From an uncultured Collinsella sp. (GTDB lineage Bacteria; Actinomycetota; Coriobacteriia; Coriobacteriales; Coriobacteriaceae): 9,629 nucleotides of DNA. This document shows, in pieces, positions 1 to 6,313 of this stretch. A model generated the notes under the pieces. That model searched no databases, was not told where the DNA came from, and saw only the letters and a program-made list of their open reading frames with translations. The DNA is taken from the NCBI GenBank assembly GCA_900549355.1, contig UROA01000076.1, forward strand, positions 1 through 9,629. The letters are read 5' to 3'. The position numbers and the translations under genes were made by a program. The first letter of the stretch is position 1. Each line of letters opens with the position of its first letter.

Positions 1-61
1 TCCTGCGTCCCCGCGCGGGCACCCCCGGTTTCCCAACCTCTTCGATAGGAGCTTTTCCCAC

Positions 62-1516
62 ATGGCAGACATCGCATTCGAGAAGGACCTCTCCGTCGCG
101 GAGACCGGCATCGGGGGCCTCAGGGTCGTCGACCTGGCCGTCCACGGCGACTCGCGCGGCTGGTTCAAGGAGAACTGGCAGCGCGCCAAGATGACCTCGC
201 TCGGGATCCCCGACCTCCGCGTCGTCCAGAACAACATCTCCTACAACGAGAAGAGGGGCGTCACCCGCGGCATCCACGCGGAGCCCTGGGACAAGTTCAT
301 CTCCGTGGCCCGCGGCTCGGTCTTCGGCGCCTGGGTCGACCTGCGCGAGGGAAGCGAGACCTTCGGCAAGGTGTTCACGACCGTTCTGGATTCCAGCAAG
401 GCCATCTACGTCCCGCGCGGCGTGGGCAACTCCTTCCAGGCCCTGGAGGACGGCACCGCCTACACCTACCTGGTGGACGCCCACTGGTCGCTGGAGCTCA
501 AGAAGACGTACACCTTCGTTAACCTCGCCGACCCCGAGCTCGCCATCGAGTGGCCGATCCCGCTCGACGAGGCCACCGTCTCCGAGGCCGACCTCAACCA
601 CCCGATGCTCAGGGACGTCGTCCCCATGGCGCCGAAGCGCACCCTCGTCACCGGCTGCAACGGCCAGCTGGGCCGCGCGGTGCGCGCGCTCGCCGAGGAG
701 CGCGGCGTGGCGAAGGACTTCGACTTCTGCGACATCGACACCTTCGACATGTCCGAGCCGGCGGCCTACGCGCAGTACGACTGGTCGCTCTACGGCGCCG
801 TGATCAACTGCGGCGCCTACACGGCCGTGGATAAAGCAGAGACCCCCGAGGGACGAACCATCGCCTGGAAGGCCAACGCGACCGGCCCGGCCCTGCTCGC
901 CCGCACCTGCGCCGAGCACGGGATTACGCTCGTCCACGTGTCCAGCGACTACGTCTTCGACGGCACCGCCGAGGTGCACGACGAGGAGGAGCCCCTCAGC
1001 CCGCTGTCCGTCTACGGCCAGACCAAGGCCGCCGGCGACATCGCCGTGGCGGGGTGCCCGCGCCACTACATCATGCGCAGCTCCTGGGTCATCGGCGAGG
1101 GCCGCAACTTCGTCAGGACCATGAAGGGGCTGTCCGACCGCGTCGCCGACCCCGAGGACAAACTCGAGCAGGTCACCGTGGTCGACGACCAGCTGGGCCG
1201 CCTGACCTTCACGCGCGACATGGCCGAGGCCATCTTCCACGTGTTGGACTCGAAGGCCCCCTACGGCACCTATAACTGCACCGGCTCCGGCGCCGTGAAG
1301 TCCTGGGCCGACATCGCGCGCGCCGTCTTCGAGGCCGCCAACGGCAACGGCGAGAAGGTCGTGCCGGTCAGCACCGCCGACTACTACGCGAGCGCCGCGG
1401 GCCCCATCGCCCCGCGCCCGGTCCACTCCGCGCTCGACCTGTCCAGGCTCGAGTCGGTCGGGTTCCACATGCCCGACTGGGAGGAAGAGCTGGGGGAGTA
1501 CCTCAAGACGCTCTAG
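62..1516 (+). CDS. rfbCD: Fused dTDP-4-dehydrorhamnose 3,5-epimerase / dTDP-4-dehydrorhamnose reductase (RmlC-RmlD)
   Basis: A 484-residue protein that appears to join the last two steps of dTDP-L-rhamnose synthesis, in the cytoplasm. Residues about 17-168 are a cupin epimerase domain: SRGWFKEN, VVQNNIS, the RGIH catalytic-histidine motif (H72), K78, the VDLREGS strand and an IEWP end. From about residue 190 comes a short-chain dehydrogenase-type reductase: TGCNGQLG NADPH loop (198-204), SSDYVFDG, and the YGQTK catalytic Tyr-Lys motif. AGGAG lies 10 bases before the ATG. Separate RmlC and RmlD proteins are roughly 180 and 280-300 residues, so the length equals both joined. The epimerase half is divergent: the usual G-x-x-H-G-F reads GVGNSF (N123), and the usual Tyr-Tyr-x-Pro segment reads AHWSLE. 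It could therefore be an RmlC-like domain with altered activity. The fusion and reductase assignment are firm; epimerase activity is inferred. It is followed by a strong terminator. Confidence 0.9.
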   Translation: MADIAFEKDLSVAETGIGGLRVVDLAVHGDSRGWFKENWQRAKMTSLGIPDLRVVQNNISYNEKRGVTRGIHAEPWDKFISVARGSVFGAWVDLREGSETFGKVFTTVLDSSKAIYVPRGVGNSFQALEDGTAYTYLVDAHWSLELKKTYTFVNLADPELAIEWPIPLDEATVSEADLNHPMLRDVVPMAPKRTLVTGCNGQLGRAVRALAEERGVAKDFDFCDIDTFDMSEPAAYAQYDWSLYGAVINCGAYTAVDKAETPEGRTIAWKANATGPALLARTCAEHGITLVHVSSDYVFDGTAEVHDEEEPLSPLSVYGQTKAAGDIAVAGCPRHYIMRSSWVIGEGRNFVRTMKGLSDRVADPEDKLEQVTVVDDQLGRLTFTRDMAEAIFHVLDSKAPYGTYNCTGSGAVKSWADIARAVFEAANGNGEKVVPVSTADYYASAAGPIAPRPVHSALDLSRLESVGFHMPDWEEELGEYLKTL

Positions 1517-1538
1517 CCGCTATTAACTTTTCGAGAGC

Positions 1539-1568
1539 AAAAGCCGCCGCTTGTTAACGGCGGCTTTT
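1539..1568. terminator. Bidirectional intrinsic terminator between convergent genes
   Basis: An 11-bp perfect stem (AAAAGCCGCCG at 1539-1549 with CGGCGGCTTTT at 1558-1568) around an 8-base loop. It has A-runs on one side and T-runs on the other. It lies 22 bases past the rfbCD stop and about 50 bases past the stop of the converging glycosyltransferase, so it can end transcription from both sides. Confidence 0.9.
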
Positions 1569-1618
1569 CTTGTTGGTGGCTATCTACGCAGTGGTGCCAA
1601 TAGTATTTTGCGGAAGAT

Positions 1619-2590
1619 CTACCTCTCGCTTGGCGTGGTGGCGGACCTGCCAGGCTGGTCGTCGTAGGCGTATTTGCTGTACACGTTGACCTCCCACTGC
1701 TTTTTTTCGACCTTTGCCACGGAATCGAGGATGAATCCGGTTGCAAGGCTCAGGCCGCACAGGAACATAAACGACGCGGCGAGCATGGCGGTGGGGAAGC
1801 GCGGGACGAGGCCGGTCTGGAAATATTCGACAACGATGGGCATGCCCAGGGCGAGGCCGAATACCGCGAACAGAAGCGCAACGAGGCTGAAGAACTTCAG
1901 CGGGCGGTAGTCCTTGAACAGCGTGCCGATCATCGCAACGACTTTAATGCCGTCGCTCACGGTATTGAGCTTGGACTCGGAGCCTTCCGGACGGTCGCGG
2001 TACTCGATGGGCACGTCTTTGATGCGCCAGCGGTGGTCGACGGCGTGGATCGAGAGCTCGGTTTCGATCTGGAAGCCCTCGGAAAGCACAGGGAAGGTTT
2101 TAACGAACGGACGGCTCATGGCGCGGTAGCCGGTCATGACATCATCGAAGCTGTAGCCATAGATCCACTTGATCATGGCGCGGACCAGATTATTGCCAAA
2201 GCCGTGGAAGGCACGCTTGTTCTCCTCGGCGTAGGTGCCGTTGGAAAGGCGATCGCCTACGGTCATATCGGCCGTGCCGTTAAGGATGGGCTCGCAGAGG
2301 GCCTTGGCCGCCTCGGCGGGGTAGGTGTCGTCTCCGTCGACCATCAGGTAGCAATCGGCGTCGATATCGCGAAACATCTGGCGGCACACGTTGCCCTTTC
2401 CCTGACGGGGCTCAAAGCGGACTGTGGCGCCGTGCTCGGTGGCAATGCGTGAGGTATCGTCCGACGAGTTGTTGTCATAGACATAGACCGTCGCCTGCGG
2501 AAGCTCGCGGTGAAAGTCATCGATGACTTTGCCGATCGTGAGCGCTTCGTTGTAGCAAGGGATGATGACGGCGATGGATTCAGAATTCAC
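1619..2590 (-). CDS. Family 2 glycosyltransferase with two C-terminal membrane segments (DPM1/GtrB-like)
   Basis: A 323-residue GT-A glycosyltransferase. The N-terminus has the family 2 start AVIIPCYNEA (7-16), the nucleotide-binding YDNNSSDDT (38-46) and a DxD-type metal/nucleotide site, DGDDTYP (85-91). DDVMTGYRAM (149-158) and the SEGFQIETELSIHA stretch (170-183) resemble the acceptor region of polyprenyl-phosphate glycosyltransferases. Two hydrophobic segments, about 233-257 and 268-290, anchor the C-terminus, followed by a charged tail. The start is GTG at 2590, set by AAGGAG at 2597-2602 six bases upstream. Its likely role is to move a sugar from a nucleotide donor to undecaprenyl phosphate or a glycan, at the inner membrane face. 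The donor and acceptor cannot be read from sequence. It is divergent from the polysaccharide exporter genes, so it probably acts on the same polymer. Confidence 0.85.
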   Translation of the reverse strand: MNSESIAVIIPCYNEALTIGKVIDDFHRELPQATVYVYDNNSSDDTSRIATEHGATVRFEPRQGKGNVCRQMFRDIDADCYLMVDGDDTYPAEAAKALCEPILNGTADMTVGDRLSNGTYAEENKRAFHGFGNNLVRAMIKWIYGYSFDDVMTGYRAMSRPFVKTFPVLSEGFQIETELSIHAVDHRWRIKDVPIEYRDRPEGSESKLNTVSDGIKVVAMIGTLFKDYRPLKFFSLVALLFAVFGLALGMPIVVEYFQTGLVPRFPTAMLAASFMFLCGLSLATGFILDSVAKVEKKQWEVNVYSKYAYDDQPGRSATTPSER

Positions 2591-2620
2591 TTAATGCTCC
2601 TTATACATTCAATCCTAGAA

Positions 2621-2626
2621 AGTATA
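2621..2626 (-). promoter_or_regulatory. Candidate -10 element for the glycosyltransferase gene
   Basis: TATACT on the minus strand, about 30 bases upstream of the GTG start. The best -35 at 17-bp spacing (TTAGGA, 2644-2649) is weak. The divergent exporter gene has the same hexamer facing the other way. Confidence 0.4.
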
Positions 2627-2705
2627 GCCGTTTGGGCCTGGCATCCTAAGATGTGGGTTAGTTCTCCAGTTTTGTTGCGCGAATCGTTTGCAGGGCCGTC
2701 GGGTC

Positions 2706-2711
2706 TATACT
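2706..2711 (+). promoter_or_regulatory. Candidate -10 element for the ABC exporter operon
   Basis: TATACT, five of six matches to consensus, 39 bases before the GTG start at 2751. No good -35 is visible at 16-18 bp spacing; TTGCAG at 2688-2693 is only 12 bp away. It may depend on an activator or be a weak promoter. Confidence 0.4.
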
Positions 2712-2735
2712 GTTCGTTTGTCAACGATTACGAGT

Positions 2736-2742
2736 AAAGGAG
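2736..2742 (+). promoter_or_regulatory. Ribosome binding site fixing the permease start
   Basis: AAAGGAG lies 8 bases before GTG 2751. The open frame runs further upstream to a TTG at 2688. That would add 21 residues of unlikely sequence, has no ribosome site and would start upstream of the candidate -10, so the GTG is chosen. Confidence 0.8.
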
Positions 2743-2750
2743 TTGCATCC

Positions 2751-3596
2751 GTGTCGGATCAGACAAAGCAACAAGAAACTCGCAGTCTGCCTGCGACGTT
2801 TGCTAAGAATGAATTTGAGAAGGACGCGTTTATCCTTCGTCAGCTGGTTACCAAGGATTTTAAGATCAAGTATCGCCGTAGCGTTCTGGGCGTCGCATGG
2901 TCGGTGCTTAATCCGTTGCTGATGATGATTGTCATGGCCATCGTGTTCTCGACGATTTTTGCCCAGGGCCGCAATGGCTCGATTACGCCCGAGATGTACC
3001 CGCTGTATTTGATCGTGGGTAACGTCACCTTTGCCGTCATGTCCGAGTCTACGAACCAGGCTCTGACGTCGATCGTGGGTGCTGCCCCGCTGCTCAAGAA
3101 GGTTAAGGTGCACCGCTGGGTCTTCCCGGTGCAGAAGGTGCTCTTCTCGCTGGTTAACTTTGCCTTCTCTCTGGTCGCCGTAGCTATTGTTATGCTGTGG
3201 TTCCGTGTTATGCCTTCTTGGCACCTTATTCTGCTGCCTGTCTGCCTACTGCTGCTTATGTGCTTCTGCATGGGCCTGGGCATGATGCTCTCCGCCCTCA
3301 CGGTTTTCTTCCGCGATGTCATGCATCTGTGGAGCGTCGTCATTACGGCTTGGACCTACATTACGCCCATCTTCTGGACGACCGACTTCGTTGCGCAAAT
3401 GCCGCATCTCGTGCGCATTCTGGTCTATGCGAACCCCATGTATAACTACCTGCAGTTTATGCGTGATATCTTCCTGTTCCAGACTACGCCCTCGCTTATG
3501 ACGTTTGGTATGTGCGTCGCTTGGGCGGTTCTTGCGCTTGTTATTGGCTACACCGTGTTCCATAAGTCCGAGCGCAAGTTCATCCTCTACATCTAA
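2751..3596 (+). CDS. ABC-2 type polysaccharide export permease (Wzm/TagG-like)
   Basis: A 281-residue integral membrane subunit of an exporter that moves lipid-linked polysaccharide out of the cytoplasm. After a polar N-terminus comes KYRRSVLGVAWSVLNPLL, a hallmark of this permease family, immediately before the first membrane segment. About six hydrophobic segments follow, with the family's FFRDVMHLW loop, the TPIFW stretch and NPMYNYLQFMRD near the C-terminus. The protein ends in KFILYI, as is common for the family. Length is normal. The stop codon overlaps the ribosome site of the next gene, the ATPase partner, so the two are one operon. The substrate is not readable. The nearby rhamnose gene and the divergent glycosyltransferase suggest a rhamnose-containing glycan, which is inference. 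Gene symbols wzm, tagG and rfbA are all used for such proteins, so none is given. Confidence 0.9.
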   Translation: MSDQTKQQETRSLPATFAKNEFEKDAFILRQLVTKDFKIKYRRSVLGVAWSVLNPLLMMIVMAIVFSTIFAQGRNGSITPEMYPLYLIVGNVTFAVMSESTNQALTSIVGAAPLLKKVKVHRWVFPVQKVLFSLVNFAFSLVAVAIVMLWFRVMPSWHLILLPVCLLLLMCFCMGLGMMLSALTVFFRDVMHLWSVVITAWTYITPIFWTTDFVAQMPHLVRILVYANPMYNYLQFMRDIFLFQTTPSLMTFGMCVAWAVLALVIGYTVFHKSERKFILYI

Positions 3597-3607
3597 GGAG
3601 TGCTGTG

Positions 3608-4375
3608 ATGACTGAATCTGTTGTTGATTACAGCGAGCAGCCTCTGGCTGTCGAGGTCGACGACGTCACCATGATCTTTAACATGGCGTCCGAGTCGCTG
3701 ACCAACCTCAAGGAGTACTTCATCAAGCTTGCCAAGCACGAGCTGTTCTTTGAGGAGTTTAGGGCGCTCAAGCATATCTCGTTTGATATTCATCGTGGCG
3801 AGGTCGTGGGCCTGGTTGGCACCAATGGCTCCGGCAAGTCTACGATGCTCAAGATTATCGCTGGCGTGCTTGAGCCTAGCGAGGGCAGCGTTAAGGTGCA
3901 CGGTAACATCGCGCCGCTGATTGAGCTTGGTGCCGGCTTTGACCCCGAGCTGACCGCCCGCGAGAACATCTATCTGAACGGCGCCCTGCTCGGCTATACC
4001 AAGGAGTTCATCGATGCCAACTTTGACGGCATTATCGAGTTCGCTGAGCTGCAGAACTTTGTCGATATGCCGCTTAAGAACTTCTCCTCGGGCATGGTGG
4101 CGCGTATCGCCTTTGCAATCGCGACGATTACCGAGCCCGATATTCTGATCGTTGACGAGACGTTGTCCGTCGGTGATGTGTTCTTCCAGCAGAAGTGCGA
4201 GGCCCGCATCCAGCACTTTATCCAGAGCGGCGACGTGACGGTTCTGTTCGTTTCGCACTCCATGGAGCAGGTTGAGCGCATCTGCCAGCGTGCCGTTTGG
4301 ATTGAGAAGGGTGACCTTCGCATGGACGGCCCGGTTGATGAGGTCTGCAAGGCGTACCGCGAGCAGTTCAACTAG
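3608..4375 (+). CDS. ABC polysaccharide exporter ATPase (Wzt/TagH-like)
   Basis: A 255-residue ATP-binding subunit that powers the preceding permease. Walker A is GTNGSGKST (71-79). The family-typical PLIELGAGFDPELTARENIYLNG follows at 103-125. The ABC signature is the exporter-type FSSGMVARIAFA (159-170), Walker B is DILIVDE (178-184), and the switch histidine is in FVSHSMEQV (H217). The N-terminal stretch before the P-loop (NMASESLTNLKEYFIK) is the extended start common in Wzt/TagH proteins. It ends soon after the nucleotide domain, so the C-terminal carbohydrate-binding domain of O9a-type Wzt is absent. This suggests export without recognition of a modified polymer end. AAGGAG at 3595-3600 lies 7 bases before ATG 3608; a GTG at 3605 directly ahead would be only 4 bases away. 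It is coupled to the permease, with an 11-base gap. Confidence 0.9.
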   Translation: MTESVVDYSEQPLAVEVDDVTMIFNMASESLTNLKEYFIKLAKHELFFEEFRALKHISFDIHRGEVVGLVGTNGSGKSTMLKIIAGVLEPSEGSVKVHGNIAPLIELGAGFDPELTARENIYLNGALLGYTKEFIDANFDGIIEFAELQNFVDMPLKNFSSGMVARIAFAIATITEPDILIVDETLSVGDVFFQQKCEARIQHFIQSGDVTVLFVSHSMEQVERICQRAVWIEKGDLRMDGPVDEVCKAYREQFN

Positions 4376-4377
4376 GT

Positions 4378-4383
4378 TATAAT
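4378..4383 (+). promoter_or_regulatory. Candidate -10 element for tRNA-Arg
   Basis: A perfect TATAAT begins 2 bases after the ATPase stop codon and 46 bases before the mature tRNA 5' end. No clear -35 is seen at 16-18 bp. The tRNA may also be read from the exporter operon, because no terminator separates them. Confidence 0.4.
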
Positions 4384-4429
4384 TACTTGCGCCTGACAGG
4401 CTTGCGCTTGCTTGGGCGTGCGGTTATTT

Positions 4430-4506
4430 GCTCCATTAGCTCAGTTGGATAGAGCAGGGGACTTCTAATCCCAAGGTCGACGGTTCGAATCCGCCATGGA
4501 GCACCA
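4430..4506 (+). tRNA. tRNA-Arg, anticodon TCT
   Basis: A complete 77-base cloverleaf with encoded CCA (4504-4506). The acceptor stem is GCTCCAT/ATGGAGC, the D-stem GCTC/GAGC, the anticodon loop CTTCTAA (anticodon TCT, reading AGA and AGG), and the T-loop TTCGAAT. Two stem positions do not pair: G27 with A43 in the anticodon stem, and A50 with C64 in the T-stem (GACGG against CCGCC). All identity features remain, so it is probably functional. It reads AGA/AGG, codons that are rare in high-GC genes. Confidence 0.95.
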
Positions 4507-4516
4507 TCGTTTATTA

Positions 4517-4547
4517 AGCCCGGACCGCTTGGTGGTCTGGGCTTTTT
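4517..4547 (+). terminator. Intrinsic terminator after tRNA-Arg
   Basis: A 10-bp stem, AGCCCGGACC (4517-4526) with GGTCTGGGCT (4534-4543) and one G-T wobble, a 7-base loop and a T-run (4543-4547). It sits 10 bases past the tRNA CCA and probably also ends the exporter operon. Confidence 0.9.
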
Positions 4548-4777
4548 CACATGCCGGTGTTCTTTATTCTTGCCGGGTATACGTTTAGGCCGAAGCGGTG
4601 GTGCGAGCGTTCTGCGGACAGGCAAGCCTTGCCGTCTTTGCCTTTCATGCGGTTGACTGGTTTATCCCTTGGCAGACGATGCCGTTGCTTTTAACGCTGC
4701 CAGTACCATGGCTCTTTGCGTCGATTGTGCGCTGCGGGTGCGACATAGGGTTGGCGTACGTGATCAAGAAGGCGTAA
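4545..4777 (+). pseudogene. Deletion remnant of a membrane acyltransferase (acyltransferase family 3)
   Basis: No intact gene is present, but two hydrophobic segments in different frames look like the two ends of one protein. The frame of ATG 4551 gives FHMPVFFILAGYTFRPK (4545-4595), matching the 'HMPxFFxxxGY' segment early in acyltransferase 3 (OatA/NolL-type) membrane enzymes. A second frame, open from 4589 to a TAA at 4775-4777, gives CGQASLAVFAFHAVDWFIPW and later LLLTLPVPWLFASIV and DIGLAYVIKKA. This matches their usual C-terminal end, a G-x-x-SL-x-x-F-x-x-H segment followed by one or two helices. The roughly 200-250 residues expected between them, and the start with its catalytic histidine, are missing, and the joint near 4586-4600 is out of frame. 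The first segment begins inside the tRNA terminator's T-run. Such enzymes acetylate surface sugars or peptidoglycan, which fits the neighbouring polysaccharide genes. The family call is from memory of motifs only. Confidence 0.5.
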
Positions 4778-4809
4778 CAAAAACGGGGAGGACCAACTTG
4801 GCCCTCCCC
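4778..4809 (-). terminator. Intrinsic terminator of the ATPase cassette
   Basis: On the minus strand GGGGAGG (4809-4803) pairs with CCTCCCC (4791-4785), extended inside by a mismatch and a GG/CC pair. It is followed by GTTTTTG. It lies 16 bases past the ATPase gene's stop and ends the minus-strand cassette. Confidence 0.8.
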
Positions 4810-4815
4810 ACTATA

Positions 4816-4833
4816 TCTAGTCTGTCTAGTCTG
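4816..4833. repeat. 9-bp tandem duplication across the ATPase gene's stop codon
   Basis: TCTAGTCTG occurs twice head to tail (4816-4824 and 4825-4833). Because nine is a multiple of three, the minus-strand gene has two in-frame TAG stops, at 4828-4826 and 4819-4817. It is probably a replication-slippage duplication. Confidence 0.85.
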
Positions 4834-5827
4834 CCTTCAGGCACTCGGGCAAGACGTTTGCAACTGCATTCATCGCCTGCGGCCTCAGGTACTGCTCATT
4901 GAGCTTTGCCTTTCTGTAGGCGTAGCGAGTGTCTGTCGAGTACTTGATCAATACGTCGGTGAAGAATCGCTCCCAACTTAGGTACTTGCGACTTTCGATA
5001 TAGCTCGAAGGGTCCTTGAGGATTTTTGGAATGTCGTTACTGGGAATGAGGCCAGATTGCAGAAGTGTCCACTCAAATGATTCCGGGAGGAACAAGCGAA
5101 CGTTCTTGTAAACGCGCTGTCCGAGCACCTTTTCGATGTAGGGACCAAACGCTGCGCCGTCTCCAATGGCAAGAACGTTTTGCTCGGGGCATTCGTGAAT
5201 TGTCCGCTTTAGATTTGCTACGCCGGTGGCGGTATAGCAGGGGATCCTGAGCCGGTTGCAAAGAGCGTCGTAGAATTGATAGCCAGATTTGCTATCCTCG
5301 ACAACTACGGCGTCGGGTACCTCGAATCCAACATTTAGATCCTGATACAGCATACTTGCCGTGTGGTCATATAGCGGCTTGGTCACCGAGTAGAAGCGCC
5401 TGTCGCTCTTGCGGCCATTGATTGTTTTACTTGTCGTGTTGACTAGCTTTAGGATTTCATCAACGCTGTAGGGGAGCTCGTTGGCATCGCGACGAGATAT
5501 CAGAACAAAATAGTTGGACGAGCCGTTGACGGCTTTGGCGAAGTCCTTTGAGTAGATAAACTCGTTACCCTCATCTAGAAAGACGATTGAATCTTCGATG
5601 ATCGATAGCTCGCGCTCCCAGCGTCTGCCGGAAAGCGTTTCGCAAGGCACGTCGCAACTGAGTGCAACGCCGCTTTCCGGTCCTCGGTCGTTGTAGTCGC
5701 GAATCATCGAGATGAGCGTCGTTTTACCCGTGCCGCTGTTGCCGCGTATAAAGGAAATATTGCGCTTAAACGTGAGTGTGTATTTGACCTTTGCACGCTC
5801 TACGACAACGGTATGCGTTCCCTTCAT
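4826..5827 (-). CDS. P-loop ATPase with TOPRIM-like C-terminal half, partner of the DUF4869-like protein
   Basis: A 333-residue protein of unknown function. Residues 29-37 are a Walker A loop (GNSGTGKTT) and 80-86 a Walker B strand (SIVFLDE). YFVLISRRDANELPYS (106-121) looks like a sensor region that distinguishes nucleotide states. The second half has an acidic pattern reminiscent of TOPRIM nucleases: VVVEDSKSG (174-182, E177), then AIGDGAAFGP (220-229, D223), then LFLPESFEW (245-253, E249 and E252). No membrane segment or signal peptide is seen. It overlaps the stop of the upstream DUF4869-like gene by one base (TAATG) and has only a weak ribosome site, so translation is coupled. Base composition is less GC-rich than the polysaccharide and aromatic genes around it, suggesting acquisition. 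ATP binding is clear. Nuclease activity and a defence role are inference; it could instead be a regulatory or housekeeping AAA protein. Confidence 0.8.
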   Translation of the reverse strand: MKGTHTVVVERAKVKYTLTFKRNISFIRGNSGTGKTTLISMIRDYNDRGPESGVALSCDVPCETLSGRRWERELSIIEDSIVFLDEGNEFIYSKDFAKAVNGSSNYFVLISRRDANELPYSVDEILKLVNTTSKTINGRKSDRRFYSVTKPLYDHTASMLYQDLNVGFEVPDAVVVEDSKSGYQFYDALCNRLRIPCYTATGVANLKRTIHECPEQNVLAIGDGAAFGPYIEKVLGQRVYKNVRLFLPESFEWTLLQSGLIPSNDIPKILKDPSSYIESRKYLSWERFFTDVLIKYSTDTRYAYRKAKLNEQYLRPQAMNAVANVLPECLKAD

Positions 5828-6276
5828 TACTCATCAACATCCAAAAAGTCATTCGTGGCGCCGACAAACTCCTGCATGTTTCTGACGATGCGGCCATCGT
5901 TTTCAATGCGGATTTCAAAGCTCTTCCAGGGGAATTTCATGATGTGGTATAAGGTCACCAGCACATCCTGCTCTTTGCCGATCTTGAGTAGCCAGCGGGC
6001 ACAGTTGTCTCCGCAGGTGGATGCGTTGAACACCATATTTGGGAGATTGCGCACCAGCAGCAGCGTCTTAACGCCGCCGGACAGTTCGAGTGGGGTGATC
6101 GAGCCCAGCTGTTTGCTTACGATGTTGTGGGGACCGATGAGCTCTGATCCGTCCACGCTTTTAATAATCTGTGCGGCCATAGGGTCTTCGAACCATGAGT
6201 CCAAGTATGAGTTCCTAAAATAGGTTTCGGTATCGTAGATGGAACCGGGGTAATCCCCCAGATGGATGCTTAACAT
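5827..6276 (-). CDS. DUF4869-like protein of unknown function
   Basis: A 149-residue soluble protein resembling, from memory, the uncharacterised DUF4869 family. It begins MLSIHLGDYPGSIYDTETYF and has SGGVKTLLLVRNLPNMVFNA (95-114) followed at once by STCGDNCARW. The last segment contains two cysteines four residues apart and an adjacent Asp-Asn, a striking conserved-looking core. The C-terminus is acidic (FLDVDE). The frame is open to an ATG at 6366, which would add 30 residues, but that start lies inside the upstream terminator hairpin and upstream of the candidate promoter. ATG 6276 has GGAGA 5 bases before it and matches the family's usual start, so it is preferred. It is the first gene of a two-gene unit with the P-loop ATPase. 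A job as substrate-binding, regulatory or effector partner of that ATPase is inferred from the coupling alone. Confidence 0.75.
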   Translation of the reverse strand: MLSIHLGDYPGSIYDTETYFRNSYLDSWFEDPMAAQIIKSVDGSELIGPHNIVSKQLGSITPLELSGGVKTLLLVRNLPNMVFNASTCGDNCARWLLKIGKEQDVLVTLYHIMKFPWKSFEIRIENDGRIVRNMQEFVGATNDFLDVDE

Positions 6277-6281
6277 GCGCG

Positions 6282-6286
6282 TCTCC
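6282..6286 (-). promoter_or_regulatory. Ribosome binding site deciding the DUF4869-like start
   Basis: GGAGA on the minus strand, 5 bases before ATG 6276. It supports this start over the in-frame ATG at 6366. Confidence 0.7.
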
Positions 6287-6307
6287 AGACGTTGTGTGAC
6301 TGCAATG

Positions 6308-6313
6308 ATTATA
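6308..6313 (-). promoter_or_regulatory. Candidate -10 element of the DUF4869-ATPase cassette
   Basis: A perfect TATAAT on the minus strand, 31 bases ahead of the ATG at 6276. The -35 position (6331-6336, CTGGCG) is poor and lies inside the terminator arm of the preceding gene, so promoter and terminator are interleaved. Confidence 0.5.

Noticed and set aside
1..61. Possible end of an upstream gene or terminator at the left edge
   Set aside because: It is too short to show a frame. CCCCGCGCGGG is self-complementary but has no T-run, so only the ribosome site of rfbCD can be supported.
2033..2452. A 139-residue plus-strand frame inside the glycosyltransferase gene
   Set aside because: It is antisense to a gene with clear family motifs, with no ribosome site and no recognisable domain.
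2688..2750. TTG start for the exporter permease, 21 residues upstream
   Set aside because: It has no ribosome site and would begin before the candidate -10. AAAGGAG before GTG 2751 is far better.
4383..4625. A minus-strand 80-residue frame containing WRIRTVDLGIRSPLLYPTEL
   Set aside because: This is the reverse complement of the tRNA-Arg gene, a familiar spurious protein in databases. The tRNA explains the sequence.
4669..4902. A 77-residue plus-strand frame across the cassette terminator
   Set aside because: It crosses a terminator hairpin and the 3' end of the opposing ATPase gene, with no ribosome site. The acyltransferase-like reading is in a different frame.
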